From NCBI GenBank assembly GCA_013112585.1, contig JABFGH010000019.1:29406-93405 (forward strand): 64,000 nucleotides of DNA. Reading direction: 5' to 3'. The stretch comes from Ignavibacteriota bacterium. Its GTDB lineage: Bacteria; Bacteroidota; Ignavibacteria; Ignavibacteriales; Melioribacteraceae. A model generated the notes under the pieces. The model was not told the origin of the DNA and did not search any database. It saw nothing but the letters and a program-made list of their open reading frames with translations. Within the stretch, counting starts at the first letter, position 1, and the number at the start of each line of letters is the position of its first letter. Positions 19,406 through 27,779 of this stretch are shown piece by piece. The translations under genes and the position numbers were made by a program.

Positions 19406-21844
19406 TTATGTAGTAATCATTTTCGCTGAATTTATATGTTTGTAAAAAAATACTTTTATAAAGTCGGTTAATATAAATGAGGCTATGGCGTACCCCCATA
19501 CAAAAAGAGCTAACTGCCAACCGATAGGGGAAATAAACCAGCCGTAAACTGCAAATACAGTTGCAAGTATTTTGGTAGCTATTGCAGAAAGCACTAATGT
19601 TCTGGAAGGACTATTAGACCAAAAGTGATCTCTGGTTCTAGCAACAAAAATTGTAAGATGCCCAGCAATTGCTAGTTTTAAAAAAATGAAAGACTGAAGA
19701 ACTCCGGCGGATAATTGCAGTAGATCTCTTCCTATATAGAAAATTAAAAAAGAAAAAATTACGCCAGCTATACCGAGCATCGTTCCTAACCCAAGTACTT
19801 CGTGCATGTTCCATCTTTCCGGTTTAAGTGAATACTTTGCATTATCAGTTGCGATTGCAATTATTGGGGCATCATTTAATAATGCAAGCAGTACAATCAT
19901 TACAGCAGTTACCGGATAAAAATTAAAAGCTAAAATTGATAGAGTTAAAAAGAGCAAAACGCGAACGGTCTCTGCAATTCTATAAATGGAATAACTTGTC
20001 ATCCTCTGAAAAATTTTACGGCTCTCTTTTATTGCATCTATAATAATAGATATACCGGGCGAGGTTAAAACAATTGCAGCAGCAGATTTTGCAGCATCGG
20101 TTGCCCCTGCTACAGCAATACCGCAATCCGATTTTTTTAATGCCGGTGCATCATTAACCCCATCACCGGTCATGCCTACTATATGTTTTAGTTTTTGAAG
20201 CGTACTTACTATTGAAAATTTATGTTCAGGAAAAACCTGTGCAAAACCATCGGATGTCTCTACTAACTCTTCGAGTTCATTTGCGTTAAGAGAGGTTAAT
20301 TTGCCAGCATCAACAATATTCGATTTTATTCCAAGTTTTTTACTGATCTGTTTTGCTATTGCAGTATTATCCCCTGTAATCATTTTAACATCTACACCCA
20401 TTGCATTAGCCTTTTTAATTGTTTCTGCCGCATCTTCCCTTGGCGGATCAAATAGAGGAATTAATCCGGCTAACTGCCAATCGGAATTTTCCTCCTTTCT
20501 TGCTGCCGAAATGATTCTATATCCCATTTCGGCATACGTTTGAATTGCTCTATTAAGTTCTTCTTTATCCTTATTGTTTTTAGAACAGAGTTTTTCAATT
20601 ACTTGCGGGGCGCCTTTACTTACAGTAATTACATTATTGTCCGAATCAATTATTTGAGCTTCTGTTCTTTTAATTACCGGATCAAATGGAATGAATTTTT
20701 TTATTTTAAATTTTGTCAAACGATCAGATAATTCTTCGTCATTTTCAGCCTTATTAAGTACAGCATTATCAATGCTATCGTTATCTTCTCTGCGTGAAGC
20801 TAAAGCAGCGTAAAGAAAAACATCCGTCTCGGTAAAACTTCCGACAGGTTTAGGTTTTCCGACGGTTAATTTATTTTGAGTTAGTGTACCCGTTTTATCC
20901 GAGCATAAAATGTCCATGCCTGCAAGTTCTTCAATTGAAGACAGCTTGCTTACTATTGCCTTTTTCTTTGCTAGATTAGTTGCACCAACTGCCATTGTTA
21001 TTGTTAATATGGCAGGCAGGGCAACCGGTATGGATGCAACTGTTAATACCATGGCAAATCTTAGTGTTTCCATCAAATTATCGTGGCGAAAAATTGAAAC
21101 GATTAAAATTAAAAGAATTAAAATAACTGCCGAGACAATGAGAAAATTCCCTATCCGGATTACTGCTTTTTCAAAATGACTTTTTGTATTTGCCTCATCA
21201 ACTAATTTAGCAGTTTTACCAAAATAGGTATTCATACCTGTTTTGGTAACTACACCTGTCATTTCGCCTCTTGTTACAACTGCGCCGGAGTATGCGTCGT
21301 CAAGCAGTTTTTTTTCTGCTGCTATCGATTCGCCGGTTAGTGCTGATTCATCACATTCCAAGTATTCACCCTCAACTAATTTTACATCTGCTGGAATTAT
21401 ATCTCCCAGTCTAAGCCTAATAATATCACCGGGTACAAGTATTCGTGCTTTTACATTTTTCCAATTGTTATCGCGTAATACTCTTGCATTAAGTGCTAAT
21501 TTGTTTTTCAGCATATCAATTGCGTGATCGGCTTTGCGGTCGTGCCAGTAGCCTACAATTACATTCATAAATAATAGGGCTGTGATAATTCCAAAATCAG
21601 CATAGTGATGAACAATTAAAGATAAGATAGCAGCGGTTTCTATCATTATGGGTATTGGACCCCAGAAGTAATTTAGAAGTTTAAGCAGCGGACTTTTTTT
21701 ATTCTCCGTGATCTCATTAAACCCGAACTTATTAAGTTTTTCAGCCGCTTCTTTTTCTAACAATCCCTTTTTATTTGTGTCAAGCTCGTTATAAATCTCC
21801 CGCTGCTTCAATTCTATATGATCAATTTGATTATCCTTGTACAT
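19406..21844 (-). CDS. P3A-type plasma-membrane proton-pumping ATPase
   Basis: About 812 residues from the ATG at 21844 (TGGAGAAAG upstream); the open frame extends 33 codons further but without support. Motifs: N-terminal cation-ATPase domain, DESALTGES actuator loop, phosphorylation motif CSDKTGTLTQNKL, KGAPQVIEK nucleotide-binding segment and TGDGVNDAPALKKSDCGIAV hinge. The membrane part (VASIPVALPAILTITMAVGA) matches H+-ATPases of the yeast Pma1 type rather than Ca2+ or heavy-metal pumps. It exports H+ at the cost of ATP, giving a gradient or pH control. Confidence 0.92.
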   Translation of the reverse strand: MYKDNQIDHIELKQREIYNELDTNKKGLLEKEAAEKLNKFGFNEITENKKSPLLKLLNYFWGPIPIMIETAAILSLIVHHYADFGIITALLFMNVIVGYWHDRKADHAIDMLKNKLALNARVLRDNNWKNVKARILVPGDIIRLRLGDIIPADVKLVEGEYLECDESALTGESIAAEKKLLDDAYSGAVVTRGEMTGVVTKTGMNTYFGKTAKLVDEANTKSHFEKAVIRIGNFLIVSAVILILLILIVSIFRHDNLMETLRFAMVLTVASIPVALPAILTITMAVGATNLAKKKAIVSKLSSIEELAGMDILCSDKTGTLTQNKLTVGKPKPVGSFTETDVFLYAALASRREDNDSIDNAVLNKAENDEELSDRLTKFKIKKFIPFDPVIKRTEAQIIDSDNNVITVSKGAPQVIEKLCSKNNKDKEELNRAIQTYAEMGYRIISAARKEENSDWQLAGLIPLFDPPREDAAETIKKANAMGVDVKMITGDNTAIAKQISKKLGIKSNIVDAGKLTSLNANELEELVETSDGFAQVFPEHKFSIVSTLQKLKHIVGMTGDGVNDAPALKKSDCGIAVAGATDAAKSAAAIVLTSPGISIIIDAIKESRKIFQRMTSYSIYRIAETVRVLLFLTLSILAFNFYPVTAVMIVLLALLNDAPIIAIATDNAKYSLKPERWNMHEVLGLGTMLGIAGVIFSFLIFYIGRDLLQLSAGVLQSFIFLKLAIAGHLTIFVARTRDHFWSNSPSRTLVLSAIATKILATVFAVYGWFISPIGWQLALFVWGYAIASFILTDFIKVFFYKHINSAKMITT

Positions 21845-22073
21845 GAACTTTCTCCATTTATTTCGTAAGCAAATTAGCATTGCAAAATGAAGATTTAATG
21901 AACTTATCGAATAGATAAATGTTAATGAGGAATCTTGTGCCACAAGTTCAAAATTTTATTTAGTGATTAAAGATATTGTAATTGGATTGCGGAGGTCTCT
22001 CCATAACCTATGCAGGCGAAAAACATAATAGTTTGTGCATAACGACTTCCGATAGGCGGTGATGCTGCTGCGG

Positions 22074-23486
22074 TTAATTTTTGTAGCGGGGTAAAATTAC
22101 TTTAAAAGTACTGCCTTTATTTAAAATACTGCTGACTTCAATGTAACCTCCATGCGATTCTGCAATTAATTTAACAATTGAAAGCCCCAGCCCGCTGCCG
22201 CCGGATTTACGAGCGCGGTCTTTATGAACCCTGTAGAACCGAGTAAATATATTATCGATATCCTCCGCCGGTATGCCGCTGCCATTATCCTTAATTTCAA
22301 CAACGGCTTTATTTTCTTTTATGTTCAATGATATAAAAATACTTTCTTTAACCGGAGAATATTTTATCGCATTATCTATTAAGTTAAAAAAGAGTTGGTA
22401 TAATCTAAGTTTATCACCTTTGATAATAACTGGAACTATATCGACTATTGTTATTTTCTGTTCTTTAAGTTCGGCTAATACTTCGGCATCGGCAATTACT
22501 TCTTGTAAAATATTTTTTAGATTTAGTTCTTCAAATTTAAAGATAGTATTTACATCTTCAGTTTTTGAAAGGAGCAGCAAGTTGTTAATCAAATGATTAA
22601 GCCTGGAAATCGTTTCAATATCCTGAACTAATTTTTCTTTTAGTTCTATACTTAAATCAGTGTTATTAATTTCATTTTCCCAATGCAGCCTTAATATAGA
22701 AAGGGGAGTTTTTAGTTCATGGGCGGCATCGGTTAAAAATTGCTGCTGACTCATAAATGCATTTTGAAGCCGGGTTAATAAATCATTTAATACTTTGGAA
22801 AGCTGCCCTAATTCATCATGTTCATTTTCTACCTTAATTCTCTCGGTTAAGCTGCTTCTGCTTATCTGTTTTGCTCTTTGTGTTATTATATCTACCGGGC
22901 GAAGCGATTTTAAAGTTAAGTAGTATCCGCCTATTCCTATTAAAATTAAACCGCCTAAAAGTGCAATTAATAAAACAAACAAAAATTTCTTAAGTGATTC
23001 TTCAATCTTTGTTATTGGAAGCCCGATTGTTGCCCGTCCAATTACTTGGTTGTTATAAAACAGCTGTCGTGAAATAACACGGAATGTAATTTCATTATCA
23101 TCTTTTGCCATTAAAGAATCATTTGTAATTGCAGCTTTTAGATGTCTTGTATATCGCTTTTCGATTGGGGATTCGGGAGTATCTATTTCTAAATTTATAT
23201 TTTCTGCTAAACTCGAGGAGTATATAGGTTCGTCTAATTTATTATGAATGATAAGGTAATAATCGGTAAATAGATTTATACTTTCGGCAATTTTATTTAG
23301 CTCGTTAAAATTATTATCTGCGGGGCTGTAACTTCGTTCAATTGTATCAACTACAATGTTTAACTCTTTATCAAACGCCATATATAACAAATGCTGTACC
23401 CCGTAGAACAAACCAATATTAAAAATTATTAGAATAGTAAAGGTAACGGCATAGTACCAAAGTGTTAGTCTATATCTTATTTTCAA
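22074..23486 (-). CDS. Sensor histidine kinase of the OmpR-partner class
   Basis: 470 residues: membrane helix near residues 10-32, a roughly 135-residue periplasmic domain, second membrane helix (FLFVLLIALLGGLILIGIGG), HAMP domain, HisKA with AAHELKTPLSILRLHWE (phosphoacceptor His), and HATPase_c with NLIDNAIKYSP, IKDNGSGIP and SGGSGLGLSIVK. The start overlaps the response-regulator stop by 4 nt. The signal is unknown; the position next to the ATPase/TrkH/MgtE block suggests control of cation or pH homeostasis (inference). Confidence 0.93.
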   Translation of the reverse strand: MKIRYRLTLWYYAVTFTILIIFNIGLFYGVQHLLYMAFDKELNIVVDTIERSYSPADNNFNELNKIAESINLFTDYYLIIHNKLDEPIYSSSLAENINLEIDTPESPIEKRYTRHLKAAITNDSLMAKDDNEITFRVISRQLFYNNQVIGRATIGLPITKIEESLKKFLFVLLIALLGGLILIGIGGYYLTLKSLRPVDIITQRAKQISRSSLTERIKVENEHDELGQLSKVLNDLLTRLQNAFMSQQQFLTDAAHELKTPLSILRLHWENEINNTDLSIELKEKLVQDIETISRLNHLINNLLLLSKTEDVNTIFKFEELNLKNILQEVIADAEVLAELKEQKITIVDIVPVIIKGDKLRLYQLFFNLIDNAIKYSPVKESIFISLNIKENKAVVEIKDNGSGIPAEDIDNIFTRFYRVHKDRARKSGGSGLGLSIVKLIAESHGGYIEVSSILNKGSTFKVILPRYKN

Positions 23487-24163
23487 GATTCATCCTTAAC
23501 TATATAGCCTACCCCTCTTACAGTTTCTATCGGGTTTAAGCCGGCTGTTTGACTAATTTTTTTTCTTAAGTTTTTAATGTGTACATCTACAAAGTTTGTC
23601 ATATTAAATATATCAAAATTATCACCCCAAACATGTTCGGCAATTGAAAGACGCGACAGCACTCTATTTTTATTATAAATTAAAAATTCTAAAATGGAAT
23701 ATTCCTTTGCCGTTAATGAAATTATTTTTTTATTTACTCTAACTTCGTGGGTTGTTGTGTTAATTTCTATTGAATCTAAATTGATTACAGAAGATTTTAC
23801 TTCACTCTCTCTACGTAAAAGTGAGCGGACACGTGCTACTAATTCGGGTATTGCAAATGGCTTTGTTAAATAATCGTCAGCCCCTAAATCAAGTCCTTTT
23901 ACCTTATCTTCAATCTGATCTTTAGAGGTTAATAACAGAATGGGCGTTGTAATTTTTTCCCTTCTAACTTCCGCTAAAATTTGAAGTCCGCTAATTTGCG
24001 GAAGCAAAATATCGAGAATCATTAAATCATACTCTTCCGTTAACGCCAGTTCCAATCCGCTATCTCCGCTAAATGCTGTTTCCACATAATATTTTTCACT
24101 TTCCAATAAACTTTTTATTCGTAAGGCTAATGATTCTTCATCTTCAACTACTAATATTCTCAT
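23483..24163 (-). CDS. OmpR-family response regulator
   Basis: 226 residues. Receiver domain MRILVVEDEE with phospho-acceptor Asp51 in MILDILLP and the conserved KP near residue 101; then a winged-helix DNA-binding domain (LTAKEYSILEFLIYNKNRVLSR and VRGVGYIVKDE). Cognate of the kinase whose gene overlaps it by 4 nt. No target operator could be identified. Confidence 0.94.
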   Translation of the reverse strand: MRILVVEDEESLALRIKSLLESEKYYVETAFSGDSGLELALTEEYDLMILDILLPQISGLQILAEVRREKITTPILLLTSKDQIEDKVKGLDLGADDYLTKPFAIPELVARVRSLLRRESEVKSSVINLDSIEINTTTHEVRVNKKIISLTAKEYSILEFLIYNKNRVLSRLSIAEHVWGDNFDIFNMTNFVDVHIKNLRKKISQTAGLNPIETVRGVGYIVKDES

Positions 24164-24275
24164 AATATTTTTACATTTATTTTATAAATCTTAAAAGAAC
24201 AAATTATTTAAATAAAGGAAAATTTACCAATTCGATTACTAAATTCCAGTACCAACAATTTATTAAAAGCCAAGT

Positions 24276-24428
24276 TTAAACTTTAACGGCAACATAAAAA
24301 GTTAAATTACCTCTTGCAACTAATAAAGAGAATGTACCGCCTTCGTCAAGTTCAGTGATTAAGCTATAAACATTAATAATAACTAGCAGATAGTTTTTAA
24401 CAGATTTAGTATTTTTTGTTTGTTCCAC
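24276..24428 (-). CDS. Small unrecognised protein (50 aa)
   Basis: A 50-codon frame starting GTG at 24428 and ending TAA at 24276; it begins MEQTKNTKSVKNYLLV and ends VARGNLTFYVAVKV. AGAGG lies 7 nt upstream of the GTG, overlapping the end of the preceding gene, whose stop is only 3 nt away; this is the usual geometry of coupled genes. Composition is protein-like, with a hydrophobic stretch (YLLVIINVYSLI) and a GGTFSLLVARGNLTFYV tail. I do not recognise the family. It lies between a signal-peptide helical protein and the two-component regulator. Confidence 0.55.
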   Translation of the reverse strand: MEQTKNTKSVKNYLLVIINVYSLITELDEGGTFSLLVARGNLTFYVAVKV

Positions 24429-24431
24429 TTT

Positions 24432-24953
24432 TTACCTCTGAATTTCCTCGATTTCTTTCATCTTATAATCTAAATGATTCTGCAGCTTTTTAATCTCTCG
24501 ATGATCTTCGGTTTCTGCTTTTTTAATTTGAGAATATATATCGGAAATGATTCCGGATATATCTACTGGTATGTTTTTACCTAACAATTTTTTTAATGAA
24601 AGTGCATCAACATAAGCCCCGGCTAAATGTTCGTCCATTTTTTTAAGGTGTTTATTTATCTCTTTTAACTTTTCGGCTGGAATATGTTTAATCATTTCTG
24701 AAATAGATTTGTTAGTTAATTTAATTTCATTCTCCAGCCGTGTCAGCTCTGTTTCCAACTCTATTTTTCCAAAGTTTTTTTTATTAGTAAGCTGATACAA
24801 ATTTTTTGCCGTATTTATAATATGATTAAGATTGTAGGTTATTTGTCGGGAATAATAAACTTCTAAAGATTTATTTTTGGGATTTGAAAATAGATTGTTG
24901 GATAAAACTAATAATAAAAGTATTCCTACAAGCCGAATAAATTTATTTAACAT
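24432..24953 (-). CDS. Exported helical/coiled-coil protein, function unknown
   Basis: 173 residues: signal peptide (LVGILLLLVLSNNLFS), then an almost entirely helical, Lys/Glu-rich body with coiled-coil character (ETELTRLENEIKLTNKSISE, KINKHLKKMDEH-like heptads). No catalytic motif and no cysteine, so probably a soluble periplasmic protein. GAGG precedes the ATG. It is followed immediately by the 50-residue gene and then the two-component system, hinting at a periplasmic partner of the kinase (inference). Confidence 0.65.
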   Translation of the reverse strand: MLNKFIRLVGILLLLVLSNNLFSNPKNKSLEVYYSRQITYNLNHIINTAKNLYQLTNKKNFGKIELETELTRLENEIKLTNKSISEMIKHIPAEKLKEINKHLKKMDEHLAGAYVDALSLKKLLGKNIPVDISGIISDIYSQIKKAETEDHREIKKLQNHLDYKMKEIEEIQR

Positions 24954-25182
24954 AATACACCTCTTAAATTTTTATTAACATTATCTTCAACGATTAAAGG
25001 CATTAAAAAATTCAACTGAAATTATTTATTTTAGATGAAGATTTTATGAAGAAAAGAAATTCTTATGCAGGCATAGCTATTTGCATGAAGATTAAGGGTG
25101 AGGGAATCTCAATGTTTTCGAAGGAAAATTTCTAAAGTCAAAAAAAATAATTGATGATTAAGACAATGGATGGTATCTAACT

Positions 25183-25377
25183 TTACTTAAGATTGTTTAA
25201 AAATTCGCATGCAGTTTTAATATGATCTTCTAATTTCTGCTTCGGAATCTTCTCCAAATTTCTGCTGAAAAAAACAGTTCTATTATTTGAAGAAAAATAT
25301 TTTTGATGCTTGTGAATAAAATTCCAAAATAATGCGTCCCAAATTTTTGTCCAATCGCCCGACTTATAATCACTCAT
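25183..25377 (-). CDS. C-terminal segment of the cryptochrome/photolyase, in the -1 frame
   Basis: 64 residues starting MSDYKSGDWTKIWDALFWNF. In homologous cryptochrome/photolyase-family proteins this segment continues directly after the SNYVKK-type end of the main chain. Here it is in the -1 frame: the upstream frame reads GTA AAA AAA TGA, and ATG overlaps that stop (ATGA). One more A in the A7 run would fuse them. Either a real split/slippery arrangement, a recent indel, or a sequencing error. If the ATG is used, it would be a separate peptide made by coupled re-initiation. Confidence 0.7.
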   Translation of the reverse strand: MSDYKSGDWTKIWDALFWNFIHKHQKYFSSNNRTVFFSRNLEKIPKQKLEDHIKTACEFLNNLK

Positions 25378-26669
25378 TTTTTTACATAATTTGATGAACT
25401 AATATAGGGTTTCGTGCTCATCAGACCTCCATCGGCAAACTGACTCATTCCATAAACATTAGGAACCATAACCCAGTCGTAAGCATCGACGTACATTTCC
25501 ATAAACCACTTGTAAACCTCGGTTGGATTAATTTCGCAGAGCAGCATAAAATTTCCGAGTATCATTAGCCTTTCTATGTGATGGTTGTAACCGGTTTTTA
25601 GCAGCTTTTTAATTGTTTCATCAATCGGTTCAATTCCTGTTGTTCCATCATAAAATGATTTTGGAATTTTACGATCGTTATTCCAAAAATTTGAGTTTCT
25701 TTGATTAACTCCTTCAATTAAATAAACAGCTCGTATAAATTCACGCCATCCTATTATTTGCCTTATAAATCCCTCTAAAGAATTAAAAGAAATATCGTTC
25801 GAGTCAGCGTAATCTAAAGTTTTATCAATTACATAATCAGGGTTTAGCAGACCTGAATTAATTAAAGGAGATAATAGCGAATGGAAAAGAAATGATTCGT
25901 TTTTCACAATTGCGTCTTGGTAACTTCCGTAATTGTCAAATTTAGTTTTAAGAAAATCATCCAACCACTTTTTGGAGGTCGCTGTTGAAATCGGTAAGTA
26001 AAAGTTTTCGTTTGATCCGGGGTTACTTTTGAAATTATCATTTACATATTTTTTTGCTTCATCGATATACTTTTTATCCGTTTCGGAAGTTGGTAGTTTA
26101 GGAATTGCAATATCCTTAGGGATTGATTTTCTATTTTCCGAATCAAAGCTCCACTTACCATTTACCGGTTTCCCATTTTCAACGAGTATATTAAATTTCT
26201 TGCGCTGTTCTGCATAAAAGTAGTGTTGAAAAAAACTTTTCTTATTCTTAAAGTAATCGGTTAGATATTCGGGGTCATTCATAAACGAGGGGTTATTGAA
26301 CCATTCTACATTTATATCATTTTGTTTTGCGTCTCTTTCAATTCGCAAATTGAGAATAAAATCATCGGGTCGGCAAACCTTTATTCGATTGAAGTTTTTC
26401 TTTTTAAGCCATTTAAATAAATATTTCTTCTCTTTCTTGAAATTATGATAATCAATGTAATCAACACTATAATCTTGTTTTTCCAACTCTGCAGCATATC
26501 GCTTCATACTGGCTCTATGAAAAGTCAGCTTCATTTTATGAAAGTTAAGCGAATAATGATGGTCGCCGAAAAATAAAGGGTCTTCAACTAATACGGCATT
26601 TTTGCTTTCGCTTAATGCAGGATGATCTTCAAAAAGCTGATGCGGAAAAATTAAAGTTATTGAATTCAT
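25374..26669 (-). CDS. Cryptochrome/photolyase family protein (PhrB-like, main part)
   Basis: 431 residues. N-terminal antenna-type Rossmann domain (ITLIFPHQLFEDHP, LVEDPLFFGDHHY) and C-terminal FAD domain (RQIIGWREFIRAVYL, HHIERLMILGNFMLL, VPNVYGMSQFADGG, TKPYISSSNY). This is the family of bacterial (6-4) photolyases. The family's Fe-S cluster cysteines are not evident: the position before HHIERLM is Asn and the C-terminal segment lacks the CxxC pattern. So it is likely a cluster-free subgroup. It lies at the far end of the light-associated minus-strand operon. The C-terminal ~64 residues are in another frame (25183-25377). Confidence 0.85.
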   Translation of the reverse strand: MNSITLIFPHQLFEDHPALSESKNAVLVEDPLFFGDHHYSLNFHKMKLTFHRASMKRYAAELEKQDYSVDYIDYHNFKKEKKYLFKWLKKKNFNRIKVCRPDDFILNLRIERDAKQNDINVEWFNNPSFMNDPEYLTDYFKNKKSFFQHYFYAEQRKKFNILVENGKPVNGKWSFDSENRKSIPKDIAIPKLPTSETDKKYIDEAKKYVNDNFKSNPGSNENFYLPISTATSKKWLDDFLKTKFDNYGSYQDAIVKNESFLFHSLLSPLINSGLLNPDYVIDKTLDYADSNDISFNSLEGFIRQIIGWREFIRAVYLIEGVNQRNSNFWNNDRKIPKSFYDGTTGIEPIDETIKKLLKTGYNHHIERLMILGNFMLLCEINPTEVYKWFMEMYVDAYDWVMVPNVYGMSQFADGGLMSTKPYISSSNYVKK

Positions 26670-26687
26670 GACTTATCGGTTTTCAAG

Positions 26688-27227
26688 CTAATTATCTTCA
26701 GTCAGCAAACTTCTAAGCTCATTTAATGATTGAACAGAGAAACCTCTGTCATGAAAGAAAATTACTTTGCCATCTTTATCTAATAAAATTACTCTAGTAT
26801 TATTCGGGTTTTCATTTCCGGTAAACTTTTGAACTTCAGCACCGCCGCTGTAAATTGTAATTACGCCGCCCCAAAATTCTTTGGGAATTCCCGATCGCAT
26901 TCCTTCATCAATAAATGTTTTAAACATTCTGGGGAACAAACCTTGAATCGTAGGCAGTTCATAAACTTTAGCTTTTGTATTTGTCATATCTAAACCAATC
27001 AGCCAGCGATCAACATCAAACTGGGTGTCTTGCTTGTATGCTATTAATAAAATCACTTCGCTTCCGGAAAAGAATTTAGGCAGCTCAACATCTTCTTCAG
27101 TTAATGTTTGTCCGCTGACACTCGGAAAATATTTCCCAACAGGATCACGATTAGTATAAGTAGTTGCACAGCTTGAAAACAGAATAGTTGCAGTGAATAA
27201 CAACATTATAATTTTTAATTTTTTCAT
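26688..27227 (-). CDS. Lipoprotein with thioredoxin-like fold
   Basis: 179 residues. Lipobox LFSSCATT after a hydrophobic signal, so membrane-anchored on the outside. The body (VGKYFPSVSGQTL, then ILLIAYKQDTQFDVDRW and TRVILLDKDGKVIFFHDRG) resembles the thioredoxin-fold family with ATP10-like proteins, but no CxxC is present, so it is unlikely to be a disulfide reductase. It sits 9 nt after the CIA30 gene and 18 nt before the photolyase, a conserved-looking light-operon position. Confidence 0.68.
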   Translation of the reverse strand: MKKLKIIMLLFTATILFSSCATTYTNRDPVGKYFPSVSGQTLTEEDVELPKFFSGSEVILLIAYKQDTQFDVDRWLIGLDMTNTKAKVYELPTIQGLFPRMFKTFIDEGMRSGIPKEFWGGVITIYSGGAEVQKFTGNENPNNTRVILLDKDGKVIFFHDRGFSVQSLNELRSLLTEDN

Positions 27228-27236
27228 TTTTATTTC

Positions 27237-27779
27237 TTAGTCCTTGTAAAATTTAATCCAATCTATTTGCATACTAAAATTGCCGAATTGCTTATCGGAG
27301 ATTAGTAATCCCGCCTGCCTAATATTATTCGACTCAAGTTTCGGCTGGTTATCATAAGTGCGTCCGCGATATGTAGCAGTAAAATCATCGAATGGTATCT
27401 TAAATTCTTTCCAATTTTCTTCCGTATTAAACTTTGCCTGGTAAGATATATCATCCCAATTTAAGTTTGTTCTAAATCTTAAACTATAAATATTGCCATC
27501 ACCCTTTGCCCGAACTATTACTCCATCAAAATTTTCAAAACCGTTGCTATCCAATTCAGCTCTTACTGAGGCAAAACCGCCATTATTATCGGGTGATAAA
27601 ATCCCTTCAAAACTTGCATAGCCTTCTTCACTTAAAGTAAAGCTGGCTTTAGAAACTCCACCCATAACAACATCGTTAATTATATTCCATTTATTCAGAT
27701 TACCATTTTTGTTGAAATCAATAATCTCTTTTTCTCCGCTCATAAAAACTCCAAGTAGTAAAATCATTAATATTTTCAA
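27237..27779 (-). CDS. CIA30-family protein (complex I intermediate-associated domain)
   Basis: 180 residues with a short N-terminal hydrophobic stretch. CIA30 hallmarks: W-x-I-x-N-D-V-V-M-G-G-V-S (WNIINDVVMGGVSKAS), GFASVRAEL, and a C-terminal IRQAGLLISDKQFGNF. The family has a carbohydrate-binding-like jelly-roll fold; in bacteria its function is unclear, though such genes often sit near photolyase and carotenoid genes. The start overlaps the DUF2867 gene stop by 4 nt. Confidence 0.8.
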   Translation of the reverse strand: MKILMILLLGVFMSGEKEIIDFNKNGNLNKWNIINDVVMGGVSKASFTLSEEGYASFEGILSPDNNGGFASVRAELDSNGFENFDGVIVRAKGDGNIYSLRFRTNLNWDDISYQAKFNTEENWKEFKIPFDDFTATYRGRTYDNQPKLESNNIRQAGLLISDKQFGNFSMQIDWIKFYKD

